This document shows, one piece after another, positions 24,664 to 35,569 of a stretch of 64,000 nt of DNA (within the stretch, counting starts at the first letter, position 1; every line of letters begins with the position of its first letter). The notes beneath the pieces were generated by a model. The model was not told the DNA's origin and did no database searches. It was given only the letters and a program-made list of their open reading frames with translations. The DNA is from P52-10 sp041397365. Lineage in GTDB: Bacteria; Pseudomonadota; Alphaproteobacteria; Rhizobiales; Xanthobacteraceae. A program made the position numbers and the translations under genes. The stretch is from NCBI GenBank assembly GCA_041397365.1, contig JAWKWT010000009.1:124001-188000 (forward strand). The letters are read 5' to 3'.

Positions 24664-25599
24664 TTGCAGTCCGCCCGCTCCCTGACGCTTCCCGCTCTGA
24701 TGGTCGCCGCCGCGATGTCGGCGGCTCCGCTCCCGTCGCTCGCCGCCAACGATAAATCCGACGCAAAGGCCGCCGAGAGCGGCGCCATCGCGATCGTGGT
24801 CAAGGCCACCAACGCCTGCTTCTCGGACATGGTGCGCGTCACCGGCTTCCTGGTCCCGCGCCGCGAGGCGATCGTCGGCGTGGAGCAGGAAGGTTTCCGC
24901 GTGGCGGAGGTGCTGGTGCGCGACGGCGACACCGTCACCGAGAACCAGGAGATGGTCCGCCTTGGCGGGCCGGCCGCGGCCCAGGCCGCGCAGCAGAACC
25001 CGCAGGCCGCAGGCCGCGGCGGACTTATCACGCTGCGCGCGCCGGCAGCGGGCCGCGTGATCCATGCCAGCGCGCGCGCCGGCTCCTTCGCCTCGCCGCA
25101 GCTTGGCCCGCTGTTCCGGATCGCGATCGACAACGAGATCGAACTCGACGCCGAAGTCCCCAATGTCCATGTGCTGAAGCTCGCCGCGGGCGCGACCGCG
25201 CGCGTGACGATCGATGGCGGCCCGGAAGTCAACGGCCGGGTGCGGATCGTCTCGCCGGAAATCGATCGCCGGACGCAGCTCGGCAAGGCGCGGCTGTCCA
25301 TCCAGCGCGACCCGGCGATCCGCGTCGGCATGTTCGCGCGCGCGACCATCGACGCGAACCGCAGTTGCGGCGTGTCGATCCCGAAGGCCGCGCTCGACCA
25401 CCAGACCGTTCAGGTCGTGAAAAACAACATCGTCGAAACGCGCCGGGTGCAAGTGGGGCTGTTCTCCGATACGCATATCGAGGTGCGCGAGGGCCTGAGC
25501 GAGGGCGAGATCATCGTCGCCAATGCCGGCACGTCGCTGCATGACGGCGACCGGATCAAAATGATGTTCGCCGACGATCTCGACCGGGTTCGGCGCTGA
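24664..25599 (+). CDS. RND efflux periplasmic adaptor (HlyD-like), two-cysteine type
   Basis: A 311-residue adaptor. TTG 24664 gives a good signal peptide (to about residue 28); no ATG start gives as good a leader. Biotinyl-lipoyl-like halves (VPRREAIVGVEQEG, LRAPAAGRVIHASARAG) and a beta-barrel domain (VNGRVRIVSPEIDRRTQ) identify the membrane-fusion family; the coiled-coil hairpin is very short. It has only two mature cysteines, Cys52 (ACF) and Cys235 (SCGVSIP), both kept in the paralog at 34667. It is followed by the HAE1 pump gene 83 bases later and should link that pump to an outer-membrane channel. Confidence 0.85.
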   Translation: MQSARSLTLPALMVAAAMSAAPLPSLAANDKSDAKAAESGAIAIVVKATNACFSDMVRVTGFLVPRREAIVGVEQEGFRVAEVLVRDGDTVTENQEMVRLGGPAAAQAAQQNPQAAGRGGLITLRAPAAGRVIHASARAGSFASPQLGPLFRIAIDNEIELDAEVPNVHVLKLAAGATARVTIDGGPEVNGRVRIVSPEIDRRTQLGKARLSIQRDPAIRVGMFARATIDANRSCGVSIPKAALDHQTVQVVKNNIVETRRVQVGLFSDTHIEVREGLSEGEIIVANAGTSLHDGDRIKMMFADDLDRVRR

Positions 25600-25682
25600 C
25601 GCGCCAGCCTGTCGCGATCGGACGGTGCGCGCGCCGGATGCTTGCCGGCTGCGTGTTTTGGGAATGAGGGGATAGCGCCGCC

Positions 25683-28600
25683 ATGGCACTGAATATTTCG
25701 GCCTGGTCGATCAGGCAGCCGCTGCCGTCGATCGTCTTCTCGATCATCCTGTTGATCCTCGGCTGGATGAGCTTCACCAAGCTTGCGGTGACGCGGCTGC
25801 CGAACGCGGACATTCCCGTCATCTCCGTCGCCGTCGCGCAGTTCGGCGCGGCGCCTGCCGAACTCGAATCGCAAGTCACCAAGACCATCGAGGACGGCGT
25901 CTCCGGCGTCGAGAACGTCCGCCACATCATCTCCTCGATCACCGACGGCCTGTCCGTCACCACCATCCAGTTCAGCCTGGAGACCAACACCGACAGGGCG
26001 CTGAACGACATCAAGGACGCGATCACGCGCGTCCGCTCGAACCTGCCGCAGAACATCAACGAACCGCTGATCCAGCGCGTCGACGTGGTCGGCCTGCCGA
26101 TCGTCACCTATGCGGCGATCGCGCCCGGCAAGACGCCGGAGCAATTGTCGTGGTTCGTCGACGACGTGGTCAAACGCGCCTTGCAAGGCGTTCGCGGCGT
26201 CGCCCAGGTCGAACGCATCGGCGGCGTCGAGCGCGAGATTCTCGTCTCGCTCGATCCCGACCGGTTGCAGGCCGTCGGCCTCACCGCCCTTGATGTCAGC
26301 CGCCGCCTGCGCGGCTCGAATGTCGATCTCGCCGGCGGCCGCGCCGAAATCGGCAAGAACGATCAGGCGATCCGCACGCTCGCCGGCGCGCGAACGTTGA
26401 ACGAACTCGCCGGCACGATGATAAGCCTACCGGCCGGCGGCGAGGTGCGGCTGGACGACCTCGGCACGGTAACGGACACGATCTCGGACCGGCGCACCTT
26501 CGCCCGCTTCAACGGCGAGCCGGTGGTGGCGCTCGGCATCAAGCGCTCCAAGGGGGCCAGCGACGTGGTGGTCGCCAAGGCGGTGCAGAAACGCATCGAC
26601 GAGTTGAAGACGACGAACCCGGACGTCGATCTGCAACTGATCGACACGTCGGTCGAGTTCACCCACGGCAATTACGAGGCGGCGATCAGCACGCTGTTCG
26701 AAGGCGCGGCGCTGGCGGTCATCATCGTCTTCATCTTCCTGCGCGACCTGCGCGCGACGATCATCGCCGCGGTGTCGCTGCCGCTGTCGATCTTCCCGGC
26801 CTTCTGGGTGATGGACCTGCTCGGATTCTCGCTGAACCTGGTGAGCTTCCTCGCCATCACGCTGAGTACGGGCATTCTGGTCGACGACGCGATCGTCGAG
26901 ATCGAGAACATCGTCCGGCATATGCGGATGGGCAAGTCGCCCTATCGCGCGGCGCTCGAGGCCGCCGACGAAATCGGCCTCGCGGTGATCGCCATCAGCC
27001 TGACCATCATCGCCATCTTCGCGCCCGCGAGCTTCATGCCGGGCATTGCCGGACAATTCTTCAAGCAGTTCGGCATCACCGTGTCGGTGCAGGTGTTCTT
27101 CTCGCTGCTGGCCGCGCGCTTCGTCACGCCCGTGCTGGCCGCCTACTTCCTCAAGGACAACCACCACGACGATCCGCCGCCGGGCTTCATCCTGCGCTTC
27201 TACAACAAGCTCGTCACCTGGTCGGTTCGCCATTACGTCATCACGGTGATCCTCGGCCTTGGCGTGTTCGCGCTGTCGGTGCTGAGCATCAAGCTGCTGC
27301 CGCAGGGCTTCCTGCCGGCGCAGGACACCGCGCGCTCGCTGCTGGCGCTGGAATTGCCGCCCGGCAGCCAGCTCTCCTTCACCGAGGAAAGTGACGGAAG
27401 ATATCGTCGCGCGGCTGCGCAAGCGGCCCGAGGTCAAGAGCGTGTTCGTCGACGGCGGGCGCGTACCGCCGGCCATGACGGAAGTGCGTCGCGCCGCGCT
27501 TATCATCAACTACACGCCGAAGGGCGATCGCAAGATCACTCAGCGCGAGCTTGAACTGGAGATCGGCCGCGACCTCGAAAACGTGCCGGACATCCGTTAC
27601 TGGTTCCTCGACGAAAACGGTCTTCGCGCGATTTCCCTCGTCGTCACCGGCCCCGAGATTGGCATCGTCAGCAACGTCGCCAACGAACTGGCTATCCAGA
27701 TGAAGCGCATTCCGCTGATCGCCAATGTGAACTCGGAAACCTCGCTGGACCGGCCGGAACTGCGGATTCAGCCGCGCGCCGATCTCGCCGCCCGGCTCGG
27801 CGTCTCGACCGAGGGACTTTCGGAAACGATCCGCGTCGCCACGATCGGCGACGTCGGTCCGGCGCTGGCGAAATTCGACGCGGGCGATCGCCTGGTGCCG
27901 ATCCGCGTGCAGTTCGACGAGAGCGCGCGCTCCGACATCAAGGTGCTGGAGCAGCTTCGCGTGCCGTTCGGCGGCGGCCGCGGCAACGTTCCCTTGTCGA
28001 TCGTCGCCGACATCCGCCTGGATCAGGGCCCGACCAGCATCAACCGCTACGACCGCGAGCGGCAGGCGACCGTGGCCGCCGATCTCGTCGGCTCGTCCGC
28101 GCTTGGCGATGCGATGGCGAAGATCAACGACCTGCCGGTGATGAAAAGCCTGCCGAAGGGCGTGAAGGTCGGTCAGTCCGGCGACGCCGAAAGCCTGAAC
28201 GAGCTGTCGGACGGCTTCGCCACCGCGATCAGCGCCGGCCTGATGATGGTGTATGCGGTGCTGGTGCTGTTGTTCGGCACCTTCCTGCAACCGATCACCA
28301 TCCTGTTCTCGCTGCCGCTGTCGATCGGCGGCGCGATCCTGGCGCTGTTCGTGACCGGCAAGCAACTGACGACGCCGGTCTGGATCGGCATCCTGATGCT
28401 GATGGGCATCGTCACCAAGAACGCGATCATGCTGGTGGATTTCGCCATCGAGTCGATCCATGCCGGCATGAAGCGCGACGAAGCGATCGTCGATGCCGGC
28501 ATGAAGCGCGCGCGCCCGATCGTGATGACGACCATCGCCATGGCCGCCGGCATGCTGCCGAGCGCGCTCGCCTTCGGCGCGGGCGGGGAATTCCGTTCAC

Positions 28601-28821
28601 CGATGGCACTGGCCGTGATCGGCGGACTGATGTTCTCGACCGTCCTGTCGCTGATCTTCGTGCCGGCGATGTTCCTGCTGATGGACGATGTCGGCAATTT
28701 CTTCTGGCGGATCGGGCAAAAGCTCATCGTCTCCAGCGCCGAGAAGGACGAAGACGGACATTCCGACCATCACGGCGGCGCGGCCCCTCCGTCACCCACG
28801 CAGGCGGCAGCCACGCATTGA
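25683..28821 (+). pseudogene. RND (HAE1/AcrB-like) inner-membrane pump gene, interrupted by one frameshift
   Basis: The first frame (25683-27554) encodes the N-terminal pump half with the first helix, porter loops and the transmembrane block with FLRDLRATIIAAVSLPLSIF and GILVDDAIVEIENIVRH. The second frame (from 27391 to 28821) encodes the rest, with GILMLMGIVTKNAIMLVDF and GGLMFSTVLSLIFVPAMF. The frames join if one base is removed near 27388-27390, in GAGGAAAGTG, giving FTEE-VTEDIVARLRKR and about 1045 residues, the normal size of an AcrB-like pump. Otherwise the coding sequence is intact, so a sequencing error is as likely as a true mutation. Confidence 0.85.
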
Positions 28822-28912
28822 GCATGATCTGCGAAAAGCTTGCCCTCGACTTGATCGGGGGCGGGAACCGGTTTGCGCTTCGCGGCCCTTTGGGTCGGAT
28901 CAGATCATGCGC
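28820..28912. repeat. Dispersed palindromic element, copy B (93 bp, expanded)
   Basis: Starts GAGCATGATC inside the RND stop codon and ends GATCATGCGC. It keeps GCGAAAA, GGGAACCGG and the outer arms but has inserted central sequence. It is the same family as copies A and D. Confidence 0.7.
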
Positions 28913-29043
28913 GAACAAAAGATCCGGCGGAGTGCGGTGAAGCGCGATCGTCATAGCCGGATTTGTTCCAGCCATGGCGAAAATGGATCAGAGCTCCATC
29001 CGATTCAATGAGGCCGTAAACAGCCTAAGAATGCCGCAGCAAC

Positions 29044-29739
29044 TTACTCGTTGCGCGCTTCGATCTCGAGCTTCTTCAGACTCAGCAATTCGATCCGGCC
29101 GCGCTTGAGTTCGAGGATGCCGTCGCGCCGCCATTGCTGAAGCTGCCGGTTGACGCTTTCGCGCGCCGCACCGACATAGACGCCGAGCTGCTCCTGCGAG
29201 ATGCGCACCTCCGAGCCGTAATCCTCCGCCAGCGTGCAGAGCCGCCGCGCCATCCGCACCGACAGCGGTTGCAGCACCGATTCCTCCAGCCGCTCGCTGG
29301 CGAGACGAATACGCTGGCACAACAGCTCGATCAGCTTCACCGCGACCTTCGGTTCGCGCTCCAGATAATTCAGAAAATCCCCGCGCCTCAGCACGAACAT
29401 TTCGGTCGGCTCGGCCGCGATCGCGTCCGCCGTCCGCGTCCGTCCGTCGAGCACCGCGATCTCGCCGAACACGTCGCCCGAGCCCTGAAAATTCAGCGTC
29501 AGCCGGGAGCCGTCGCTGGCGCCGGTCTCGATCCGGATCTGGCCGCGGCGGATGCCGTAGAGCGCGTCGCCCGTGTCACCCTTCTGGAACAGCACCTCGC
29601 CCTCGCCCAGTTGCTGCGTGTGGCAGAGCGCGGCGATCCGCTGAAGCGCATCGGCGCCGAGATCCGCGAACAGCGGATTGAGGCTGAGCATCACGGCGAA
29701 TTCGGACTGCCTGGCGGTCGGTATGGTCGTCTTGGCCAC
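29044..29739 (-). CDS. Crp/Fnr-family regulator with cyclic-nucleotide-type binding cassette
   Basis: A 231-residue regulator starting at GTG 29739 behind AGGGGC. The N-terminal cyclic-nucleotide domain keeps the phosphate-binding cassette FGEIAVLDGRTRTADAIA, with the Gly-Glu and Arg-Thr-Ala that contact cAMP in Crp. The C-terminal helix-turn-helix is ISQEQLGVYVGAARESVNRQL. There is no N-terminal FNR cysteine cluster. A class III cyclase is encoded 2.4 kb away, which would provide the ligand; this link is inferred. Confidence 0.9.
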   Translation of the reverse strand: MAKTTIPTARQSEFAVMLSLNPLFADLGADALQRIAALCHTQQLGEGEVLFQKGDTGDALYGIRRGQIRIETGASDGSRLTLNFQGSGDVFGEIAVLDGRTRTADAIAAEPTEMFVLRRGDFLNYLEREPKVAVKLIELLCQRIRLASERLEESVLQPLSVRMARRLCTLAEDYGSEVRISQEQLGVYVGAARESVNRQLQQWRRDGILELKRGRIELLSLKKLEIEARNE

Positions 29740-29899
29740 GTCGTTGCCCCTGATTTCCCCGATGTGAAGCCGAGTGTGTCATAAGTCACACAATTTCGCG
29801 ACGGGAAAGGCCAGTTTTCAGTCGACCCGAGGAACGAAATCCCTAGAGTCCGATCCGTTCCGCTTGAGCCTCTCCAACCCCTTGCATTCATTCTTGAAT

Positions 29900-29967
29900 G
29901 AGCATGATCTGTTCGCATCCGAAGGGACGCGAAGCGAAAACCGGTCCCACTTTTCGAGATCATGCTC
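29900..29967. repeat. Dispersed palindromic element, copy C (68 bp)
   Basis: Starts GAGCATGATC and ends GATCATGCTC, with a longer central arm that includes GCGAAAACCGGTCCCACTTTTCG. It lies in the region between the Crp-like and AsmA genes, 67 bases before the AsmA start. Confidence 0.8.
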
Positions 29968-30033
29968 TAGTGTGGCGGATCAAAAATCCGCGTCAGGACA
30001 ACGCGAAACGGTCCCTTGAAGATTGAGTCCGGC

Positions 30034-32073
30034 ATGAAAGCCCTGAAAATCCTTGGCGTCGTTCTGTTCTTGTCGATCGCCGCGATCGGGGTGCTGCTCG
30101 CGGTCGGGCTTCCGAGCGGGCTCGTCACCGGCTCCATCGAAAAGCGGATCGAGGAAGCCACCGGCTATCAGATCGATATCGACGGCGGCGCGACGGTCCG
30201 GCTCTGGCCGCTGACGACGGTGACGCTGCGCGATGTCCGCCTGTACGACCCGAAAGACCGCGTGCTCAGCCAGCGGCTCAGCGCCGAGAGCATCCGCGCG
30301 GAACTGTCGCTGCGCGGGCTGCTCACCGGCGCGCCGCGCGTGCGCGAACTCAACATCGTCAAGCCGGTCGTGACGCTGCCGATGTCGCGCGAGCGCGTCC
30401 GCGCGGACAATGTTTTTCCGGGACAGGCCGACCTCGTGCTTGGTCCGGATCACCGGCCCTTCGCGCTCGACCGCATCGTTGTCTCGGACGCCACCGTCAT
30501 CTTCAAGGATCCGCGCCATCAGGCCGAGAGCCGTATTGACCAACTGAACGTCAAGGGCCTCGCCTCGCCCGGCCGCAAGCTCGACGTGACGCTGGACGGC
30601 CGCGCCGGCGAGCAGATGTTCAAGGCCGAGGCGAAAGCGACGATTCCCTCCGGGCCGCTGGACCGGCTGACCGTGCCGGTCGAATTCAAGCTCGACGCTG
30701 TCGGCCTGCTGCCGCAGGCCGTGTCGGGCACAGGCGAGGTGAAGCTCACCGGCTCAACCATCAGCATCAACAGCCTGACGGGCATGCTGGGCCAGGCGCT
30801 GTTCAGCGGCTATGCCTCGGTCGAGGCGACCGCGAAACCGTTCGTAAAGCTCGATCTCGACTTCAAGAAACTGAATCTCGAAACGCCGGCCTCGCTCGAC
30901 AGCACGAAGGCTCCGACGCGGTCCGCGGACGCTTCATGGAACAATGAGCCGATCAAGCTTGACGGACTGAATTACATCGACGCCGACATCAAGATTTCAG
31001 CTTCCGAGCTGAATATCGGCAGCATGAATCTTGCGCCCGCGAAGATCGAAGGCACCATCGCCGCCGGCGTCGTCCGCGCGGCGGTCTCCGAGGTCGGCCT
31101 GTATGAGGGACAGGCGGCGCTCGGGCTGGCGATCGATGCGTCGATCGCAACGCCCATCTACGCGCTGCGGGCCGACCTGCGCGACGTGCGCGCGCTGCCG
31201 CTGCTCAGCCACGCAGCCGACTTCAGTTGGCTCGACGGCAAGATGCAGGCACAGTTCGACATCCGCGCCACCGGAAAGACCCAGCGCGAGCTGGCGGCGA
31301 GCCTCTCCGGCACCGCCAATGTCGATTTCCGCGACGGGCAGATTCGCGGCCTCAACGTCGCGCAGATGATCCGCTCGCTCACGTCGACCACCCTCAACGG
31401 CTGGCAGGATGACAGCACCCAGGCGACCGACCTGAGCGAACTGCATGCCGCGTTCCGGATCGAGAACGGCAAGGCCACCACCGCCGACCTGCGGCTGGCC
31501 GGGCCGCTGGTGCGCGTCGGCGGTTCGGGATCGATCGACCTCACCATGAAAACGCTGGCGTTCAAGCTCGAACCCAAACTGGTGATGACGACGCAGGGCC
31601 AGGGTAGCACGGTCGCCGATCCGCTCGGGCTCGGCGTGCCCGTCACGCTCGAAGGACCATGGTCGGCCCCACGCATCTATCCCGACATGGCGGGCATTCT
31701 CGACAATCCGGACGCGGCCTTCGCCAAGCTGCGCGAGATGGGCCAGGGATTGTTCGGACAGGGTGGCCTGTTCGGCGGCTCCGGCAAGGACGCACAGGGC
31801 AAGGACGGCAACAAGGACGGTGGCGGCAAGCTGATCGAGGGCATCGGCTCGCTGATCCAGGGATTGACCAAGCCGGCCGCAACCGGCGCAGCGGGCGACA
31901 GCGCCGGGCAGGGCGTCGCGCCACCGGCTCAGGCACAGGCGCAAACTCCGGCGCAGGCGCAGGCTCCCGCACAGGGACAGCAGCCGGCGCAACCGAACGC
32001 CGCGCCGGGCAATAACGAGGCCACGTCCGCCAAGCAGATCGACAGCATCATTCGCCAGTTGTTCGGGAGATGA
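30034..32073 (+). CDS. AsmA-family protein
   Basis: A 679-residue envelope protein with one N-terminal membrane helix (KILGVVLFLSIAAIGVLLAV), an AsmA N-terminal domain and the C-terminal AsmA_2 region (ALSGTANVDFRDGQIRGLN, about 430-450), then a Gln/Ala/Pro-rich tail. AsmA-like proteins belong to the bridge-type lipid-transfer/outer-membrane homeostasis group. ATG 30034 was chosen over TTG 30016 because it begins at a normal signal-anchor. Followed by the cyclase gene 73 bases later. Confidence 0.85.
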   Translation: MKALKILGVVLFLSIAAIGVLLAVGLPSGLVTGSIEKRIEEATGYQIDIDGGATVRLWPLTTVTLRDVRLYDPKDRVLSQRLSAESIRAELSLRGLLTGAPRVRELNIVKPVVTLPMSRERVRADNVFPGQADLVLGPDHRPFALDRIVVSDATVIFKDPRHQAESRIDQLNVKGLASPGRKLDVTLDGRAGEQMFKAEAKATIPSGPLDRLTVPVEFKLDAVGLLPQAVSGTGEVKLTGSTISINSLTGMLGQALFSGYASVEATAKPFVKLDLDFKKLNLETPASLDSTKAPTRSADASWNNEPIKLDGLNYIDADIKISASELNIGSMNLAPAKIEGTIAAGVVRAAVSEVGLYEGQAALGLAIDASIATPIYALRADLRDVRALPLLSHAADFSWLDGKMQAQFDIRATGKTQRELAASLSGTANVDFRDGQIRGLNVAQMIRSLTSTTLNGWQDDSTQATDLSELHAAFRIENGKATTADLRLAGPLVRVGGSGSIDLTMKTLAFKLEPKLVMTTQGQGSTVADPLGLGVPVTLEGPWSAPRIYPDMAGILDNPDAAFAKLREMGQGLFGQGGLFGGSGKDAQGKDGNKDGGGKLIEGIGSLIQGLTKPAATGAAGDSAGQGVAPPAQAQAQTPAQAQAPAQGQQPAQPNAAPGNNEATSAKQIDSIIRQLFGR

Positions 32074-32146
32074 CCGCTCATGCGCGATCGCCCTTCCAAC
32101 TCGCTCTATCGCAGCCGTTGCATCGGCCGGCTGACGGGACTTTGAA

Positions 32147-34609
32147 ATGACCGACGAAGCTGGCACCAGCGGCTTTCGGGGGCGCGGCCTCTTTGCCAAA
32201 TATGTTTTCTCCCTGGTCGGGCTCGTGCTGTTCGTGCTCGCCGTCAACAGCGCGATCGAAACCTATTTCGTCTACCGCGAAACGCAGTCCTCGCTGGTCG
32301 GCGGGATGGCCGAGAAGGCCGATGCGACGGCGAAGCGCATCCAGCAATTCATGGAGGAATCGGAGCGGCAGATCAGCTTCGTGACGCGGGCGAGTTCGAC
32401 CACGCTCGAACAGCGCCGCGCGGATTACCTGCTGCTGCTGCGGCAGGTGCCGGCCGTCAGCCAGATCTTCCAGATCGACGGCAACGGCCGCGAGCAATTG
32501 CGCATGAACCGCTCCACCGTCTCGGTCGGCAGCGGCGAGGATTTTTCGCAAGCCACCGGCTTCACCGAGTCGGTCGAGAAGGGCATCTGGTACGGCGAGC
32601 CGTTCTTCCGTGACAACCAGCCCTTCATGACCATCGCGGTCGCGCATTCGCGCCGCGAACTCGGCGTCTCGGTCGCCGAAATCTCCTTACGCGTGCTGTC
32701 CGACTATGTGAGCAGCGGTCAGGCCGGCAAGATCGGCGCCGCCTATGTGGTCAGCCCGAAAGGCGAACTGCTCGCAAGCTCGGACCCCGAGCAGAAGCGC
32801 GGCGCGGATGTCTCGAAACTGCCGCAGGTGGCGGCGGCGATCGACCCCAATCCGCAGCGGCGCTCGACCGGCACCGCGCTGGACGGCCATGCGGTGCTGA
32901 GCGCATCCGCGACCGTGCCCGACCTGAAATGGCACGTCTTCTACGAGCAGCCGCTCAGCCAGGCGTTCGTGCCGATCAAGGACCTGCTGATCCGCGCGGG
33001 CGGCCTGGTCGCGCTCGGCCTGCTGCTGGCGATGGTCGCCGGCACGATCCTGACGCGGCGCATGCTGGTGCCGATCAAGGCGCTGCATGCCGGCGCGAAG
33101 CGGCTCGCCATGGGCGAATTCGGCCAGCGCATCGAGATCAAGACCTCCGACGAGCTGGAGGAACTGGCCGACCAGTTCAACCACATGGCCGACGAAGTGC
33201 GGGAGTCCTACACGAGGCTGGAAGAAAAGGTCGAGGAGCGCACGCAGGATCTTGCGCAGTCGAACCGCGAGCTGAAAGTGCTGGAGGAGGTCGGCCGCGC
33301 GGTCGCCTCCTCGCTCGACGTCAAGGCGGTGCTGTCCACCATCGCGCGGCGCGCGGCGGAAATCACCCATGCGGATGCGGTCGTGTTCTACAATTACGAC
33401 GCGGCGACGAAGACCTTCCGGCTCGCCGAATCGATCGGCATCAACCGGCCCGAGGACGGGCAGGACAAGCACATCGTCATCGCCGAGGCCGGCAGCGTGC
33501 TCGGACGGGCGGCCGCCAGTGGCGAGCCGGTCGACATCGCCGACATCGCGGACGCACCCGAGCATCCCTTGAACGCGGTCGCTGCCGAAGCCGGCTTCAA
33601 TTCGGTGCTGGTCGTCCCGCTCGGCGATCAGCAGGACATTCTCGGTTCGCTGGTCGTGCTGCGCAAGCGACGTGGACCGTCGGCCGCGAGCACGATCGGC
33701 CTGATGCAGACCTTCGCGCACCAGTCGGTGCTGGCGATGCGCAACGCCCGCCTCTTCCACGAGGTGGACCAGAAAGGGCGCGAACTCGCCGCCGCCCACG
33801 ACACCGTGCAGCAGCAGGCGGCCAAGCTTCAGGAGCAGACCGTGCAGCTTCGCGACTGGAACAAGTCGCTGGAGGAGCGCGTCGCCAAGCAGTTGGACGA
33901 AATCGGACGCATCAGCCGCCTGGAGCGTTTCCTCGCGCCGCAGGTGGCGCAACTCATCGCCTCCTCCGACGGGCACGAGGCGCTGCTCGCCAGCCATCGC
34001 GGCGAGGTGACCGTCGTGTTCTGCGATCTGCGCGGCTTCACCGCCTTCACCGAGGGCGCGGAGCCGGAGGAGGTCATGTACGTCCTGCGCGAATATCACG
34101 CCGTGCTCGGCGAACTGATCTTCCGCTATGAAGGCACGCTCGACCGCTACGCCGGCGACGGCGTGATGGTGCTGTTCAACGCGCCGATCCCGTTGCCGGA
34201 CCATGCGCAGCGCGCCGTCCGCATGGCGGTGGAGATGCGCGACGCCGTCGGGCTATTGACGCAGAAATGGCGCAGCCGCGGCCACACGCTCGGCTTCGGC
34301 ATCGGCATCGCGGTCGGTTATGCGACGCTCGGCCAGATCGGTTTCGACCGCCGGCTCGAATACGCCGCGGTCGGCAGCGTGACGAACCTCGCCTCGCGCC
34401 TGTGCGACGAAGCCAAGGCCGGCCAGATCGTCGTCAGCCAGCGCACCTTCGGCATGGTCGAGGAGTGGGCCGAAGGCGCGCCGCTCGAAGACCTCAATCT
34501 GAAAGGCTTCGCCCGCCCGGTCGCCGCCGTCGAGATCCTGCGATGGCGCAACGAGGCGGACGAGCCCAGACCGGCAACGGCGGCGACCGCCGCCTCCGCC
34601 ACATCTTGA
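32147..34609 (+). CDS. Membrane-bound class III adenylate/guanylate cyclase with dCache, HAMP and GAF domains
   Basis: An 820-residue protein with two transmembrane helices (about 17-40 and 285-305) enclosing a periplasmic Cache-type sensor, then HAMP, a coiled coil, GAF (about 390-535), another coiled coil and a class III cyclase domain (about 620-790). Metal Asp residues are in VVFCDLRGFTAF and YAGDGVMVLFN; the transition-state Asn and Arg are in VTNLASRL. The adenine-selecting Lys is Arg here (DRYAGDG), as in several alphaproteobacterial cyclases, so product choice is uncertain. Probably signals to a Crp-type regulator. Confidence 0.88.
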   Translation: MTDEAGTSGFRGRGLFAKYVFSLVGLVLFVLAVNSAIETYFVYRETQSSLVGGMAEKADATAKRIQQFMEESERQISFVTRASSTTLEQRRADYLLLLRQVPAVSQIFQIDGNGREQLRMNRSTVSVGSGEDFSQATGFTESVEKGIWYGEPFFRDNQPFMTIAVAHSRRELGVSVAEISLRVLSDYVSSGQAGKIGAAYVVSPKGELLASSDPEQKRGADVSKLPQVAAAIDPNPQRRSTGTALDGHAVLSASATVPDLKWHVFYEQPLSQAFVPIKDLLIRAGGLVALGLLLAMVAGTILTRRMLVPIKALHAGAKRLAMGEFGQRIEIKTSDELEELADQFNHMADEVRESYTRLEEKVEERTQDLAQSNRELKVLEEVGRAVASSLDVKAVLSTIARRAAEITHADAVVFYNYDAATKTFRLAESIGINRPEDGQDKHIVIAEAGSVLGRAAASGEPVDIADIADAPEHPLNAVAAEAGFNSVLVVPLGDQQDILGSLVVLRKRRGPSAASTIGLMQTFAHQSVLAMRNARLFHEVDQKGRELAAAHDTVQQQAAKLQEQTVQLRDWNKSLEERVAKQLDEIGRISRLERFLAPQVAQLIASSDGHEALLASHRGEVTVVFCDLRGFTAFTEGAEPEEVMYVLREYHAVLGELIFRYEGTLDRYAGDGVMVLFNAPIPLPDHAQRAVRMAVEMRDAVGLLTQKWRSRGHTLGFGIGIAVGYATLGQIGFDRRLEYAAVGSVTNLASRLCDEAKAGQIVVSQRTFGMVEEWAEGAPLEDLNLKGFARPVAAVEILRWRNEADEPRPATAATAASATS

Positions 34610-34666
34610 CGGAGCTTCGATGTTTGCGATCTATCGGTTCATCTCCATAGCGATGCAGGACTCCCA

Positions 34667-35569
34667 ATGCCTTTGAACGGTCGATATGCGCGATACGCCG
34701 GCATTCTCGTCGCCTGCGTGGCGCTCGGACTTCCCGGCGCGGTCCGCCAAAGCGTGGCGCAAGCGGCGACCGATGACGAACTGGCGAAGGGCGTCACCGT
34801 CACCGTCGTCAAGGCCACCAGAGCCTGCTTCGCCGCCACGGTGGAGGTCTTCGGGCTGATGCTGCCGGTCGAGGAAATCTCGGTGACGCCGCCGCGCGAG
34901 GGATTGCGGATCTCGCAGGTGCTGGTCGATCCCGGCGCGACGGTCACGTCCGGACAGGCCCTGGTCCGCCTGACCCAGCCGGAGGGCGGCGAAACCACGT
35001 TGGTCGCCCCCGTCGCCGGCACGGTCAGCGCCGTCAGCGCCGTGATCGGCACCATGGCCTCGGTGCGCTCCGATCCGCTGTTCCGAATCATCGCCCGCGG
35101 CGAATTCGAACTGGTGGGCGACGTATCGGCCCCGGACATGGCCAAGCTCTCGGCCGCGCAGCCGGCGACGATCCGCGTGATCGGCGCACCGCTGGTCGAG
35201 GGCAAGGTGCGCAGCGTCTCGTCGACGATCGACCCGATCACCCAGCTCGGCCAGGTTCGGGTGCAGGTGACGACGCCGAACGCGCGGCTGCTGATGAACG
35301 GCTCGGGGCGTGCGACCATCAAGACCGGCGAGAGCTGCAACGTCTCGGTGCCGCTGACGGCGATCCTTTACGGCAGCGGCGGGGCGGTCATTCAGGTGGT
35401 GCGGCGGCAGCGGGTGGAAACGCGGCGCATCGAGATCGGGCTGATGTCCGCGGGCCAGGTGGAAATTCGGCAAGGATTGAGCGAGGGCGACATCGTCGTC
35501 GCCCGCGCCGGTGCCCTGCTCCGCGAGGGCGACCCGGTGCGGACCATCGCCATGGAGGAGAGAAAATAA
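34667..35569 (+). CDS. RND-type periplasmic adaptor, orphan paralog with two cysteines
   Basis: A 300-residue exported protein (signal peptide 1-33) that aligns along its length with the adaptor at 24664. It keeps the motif VVKATRACF (Cys54) and SCNVSVPLTAI (Cys224), and the ending GLSEGDIVVARAGALLREGD. There is no pump gene beside it: it is followed by a repeat, a terminator and a convergent gene. It may work with a pump encoded elsewhere, or replace the other adaptor in the same machine. The cyclase gene ends 57 bases upstream. Confidence 0.82.
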   Translation: MPLNGRYARYAGILVACVALGLPGAVRQSVAQAATDDELAKGVTVTVVKATRACFAATVEVFGLMLPVEEISVTPPREGLRISQVLVDPGATVTSGQALVRLTQPEGGETTLVAPVAGTVSAVSAVIGTMASVRSDPLFRIIARGEFELVGDVSAPDMAKLSAAQPATIRVIGAPLVEGKVRSVSSTIDPITQLGQVRVQVTTPNARLLMNGSGRATIKTGESCNVSVPLTAILYGSGGAVIQVVRRQRVETRRIEIGLMSAGQVEIRQGLSEGDIVVARAGALLREGDPVRTIAMEERK

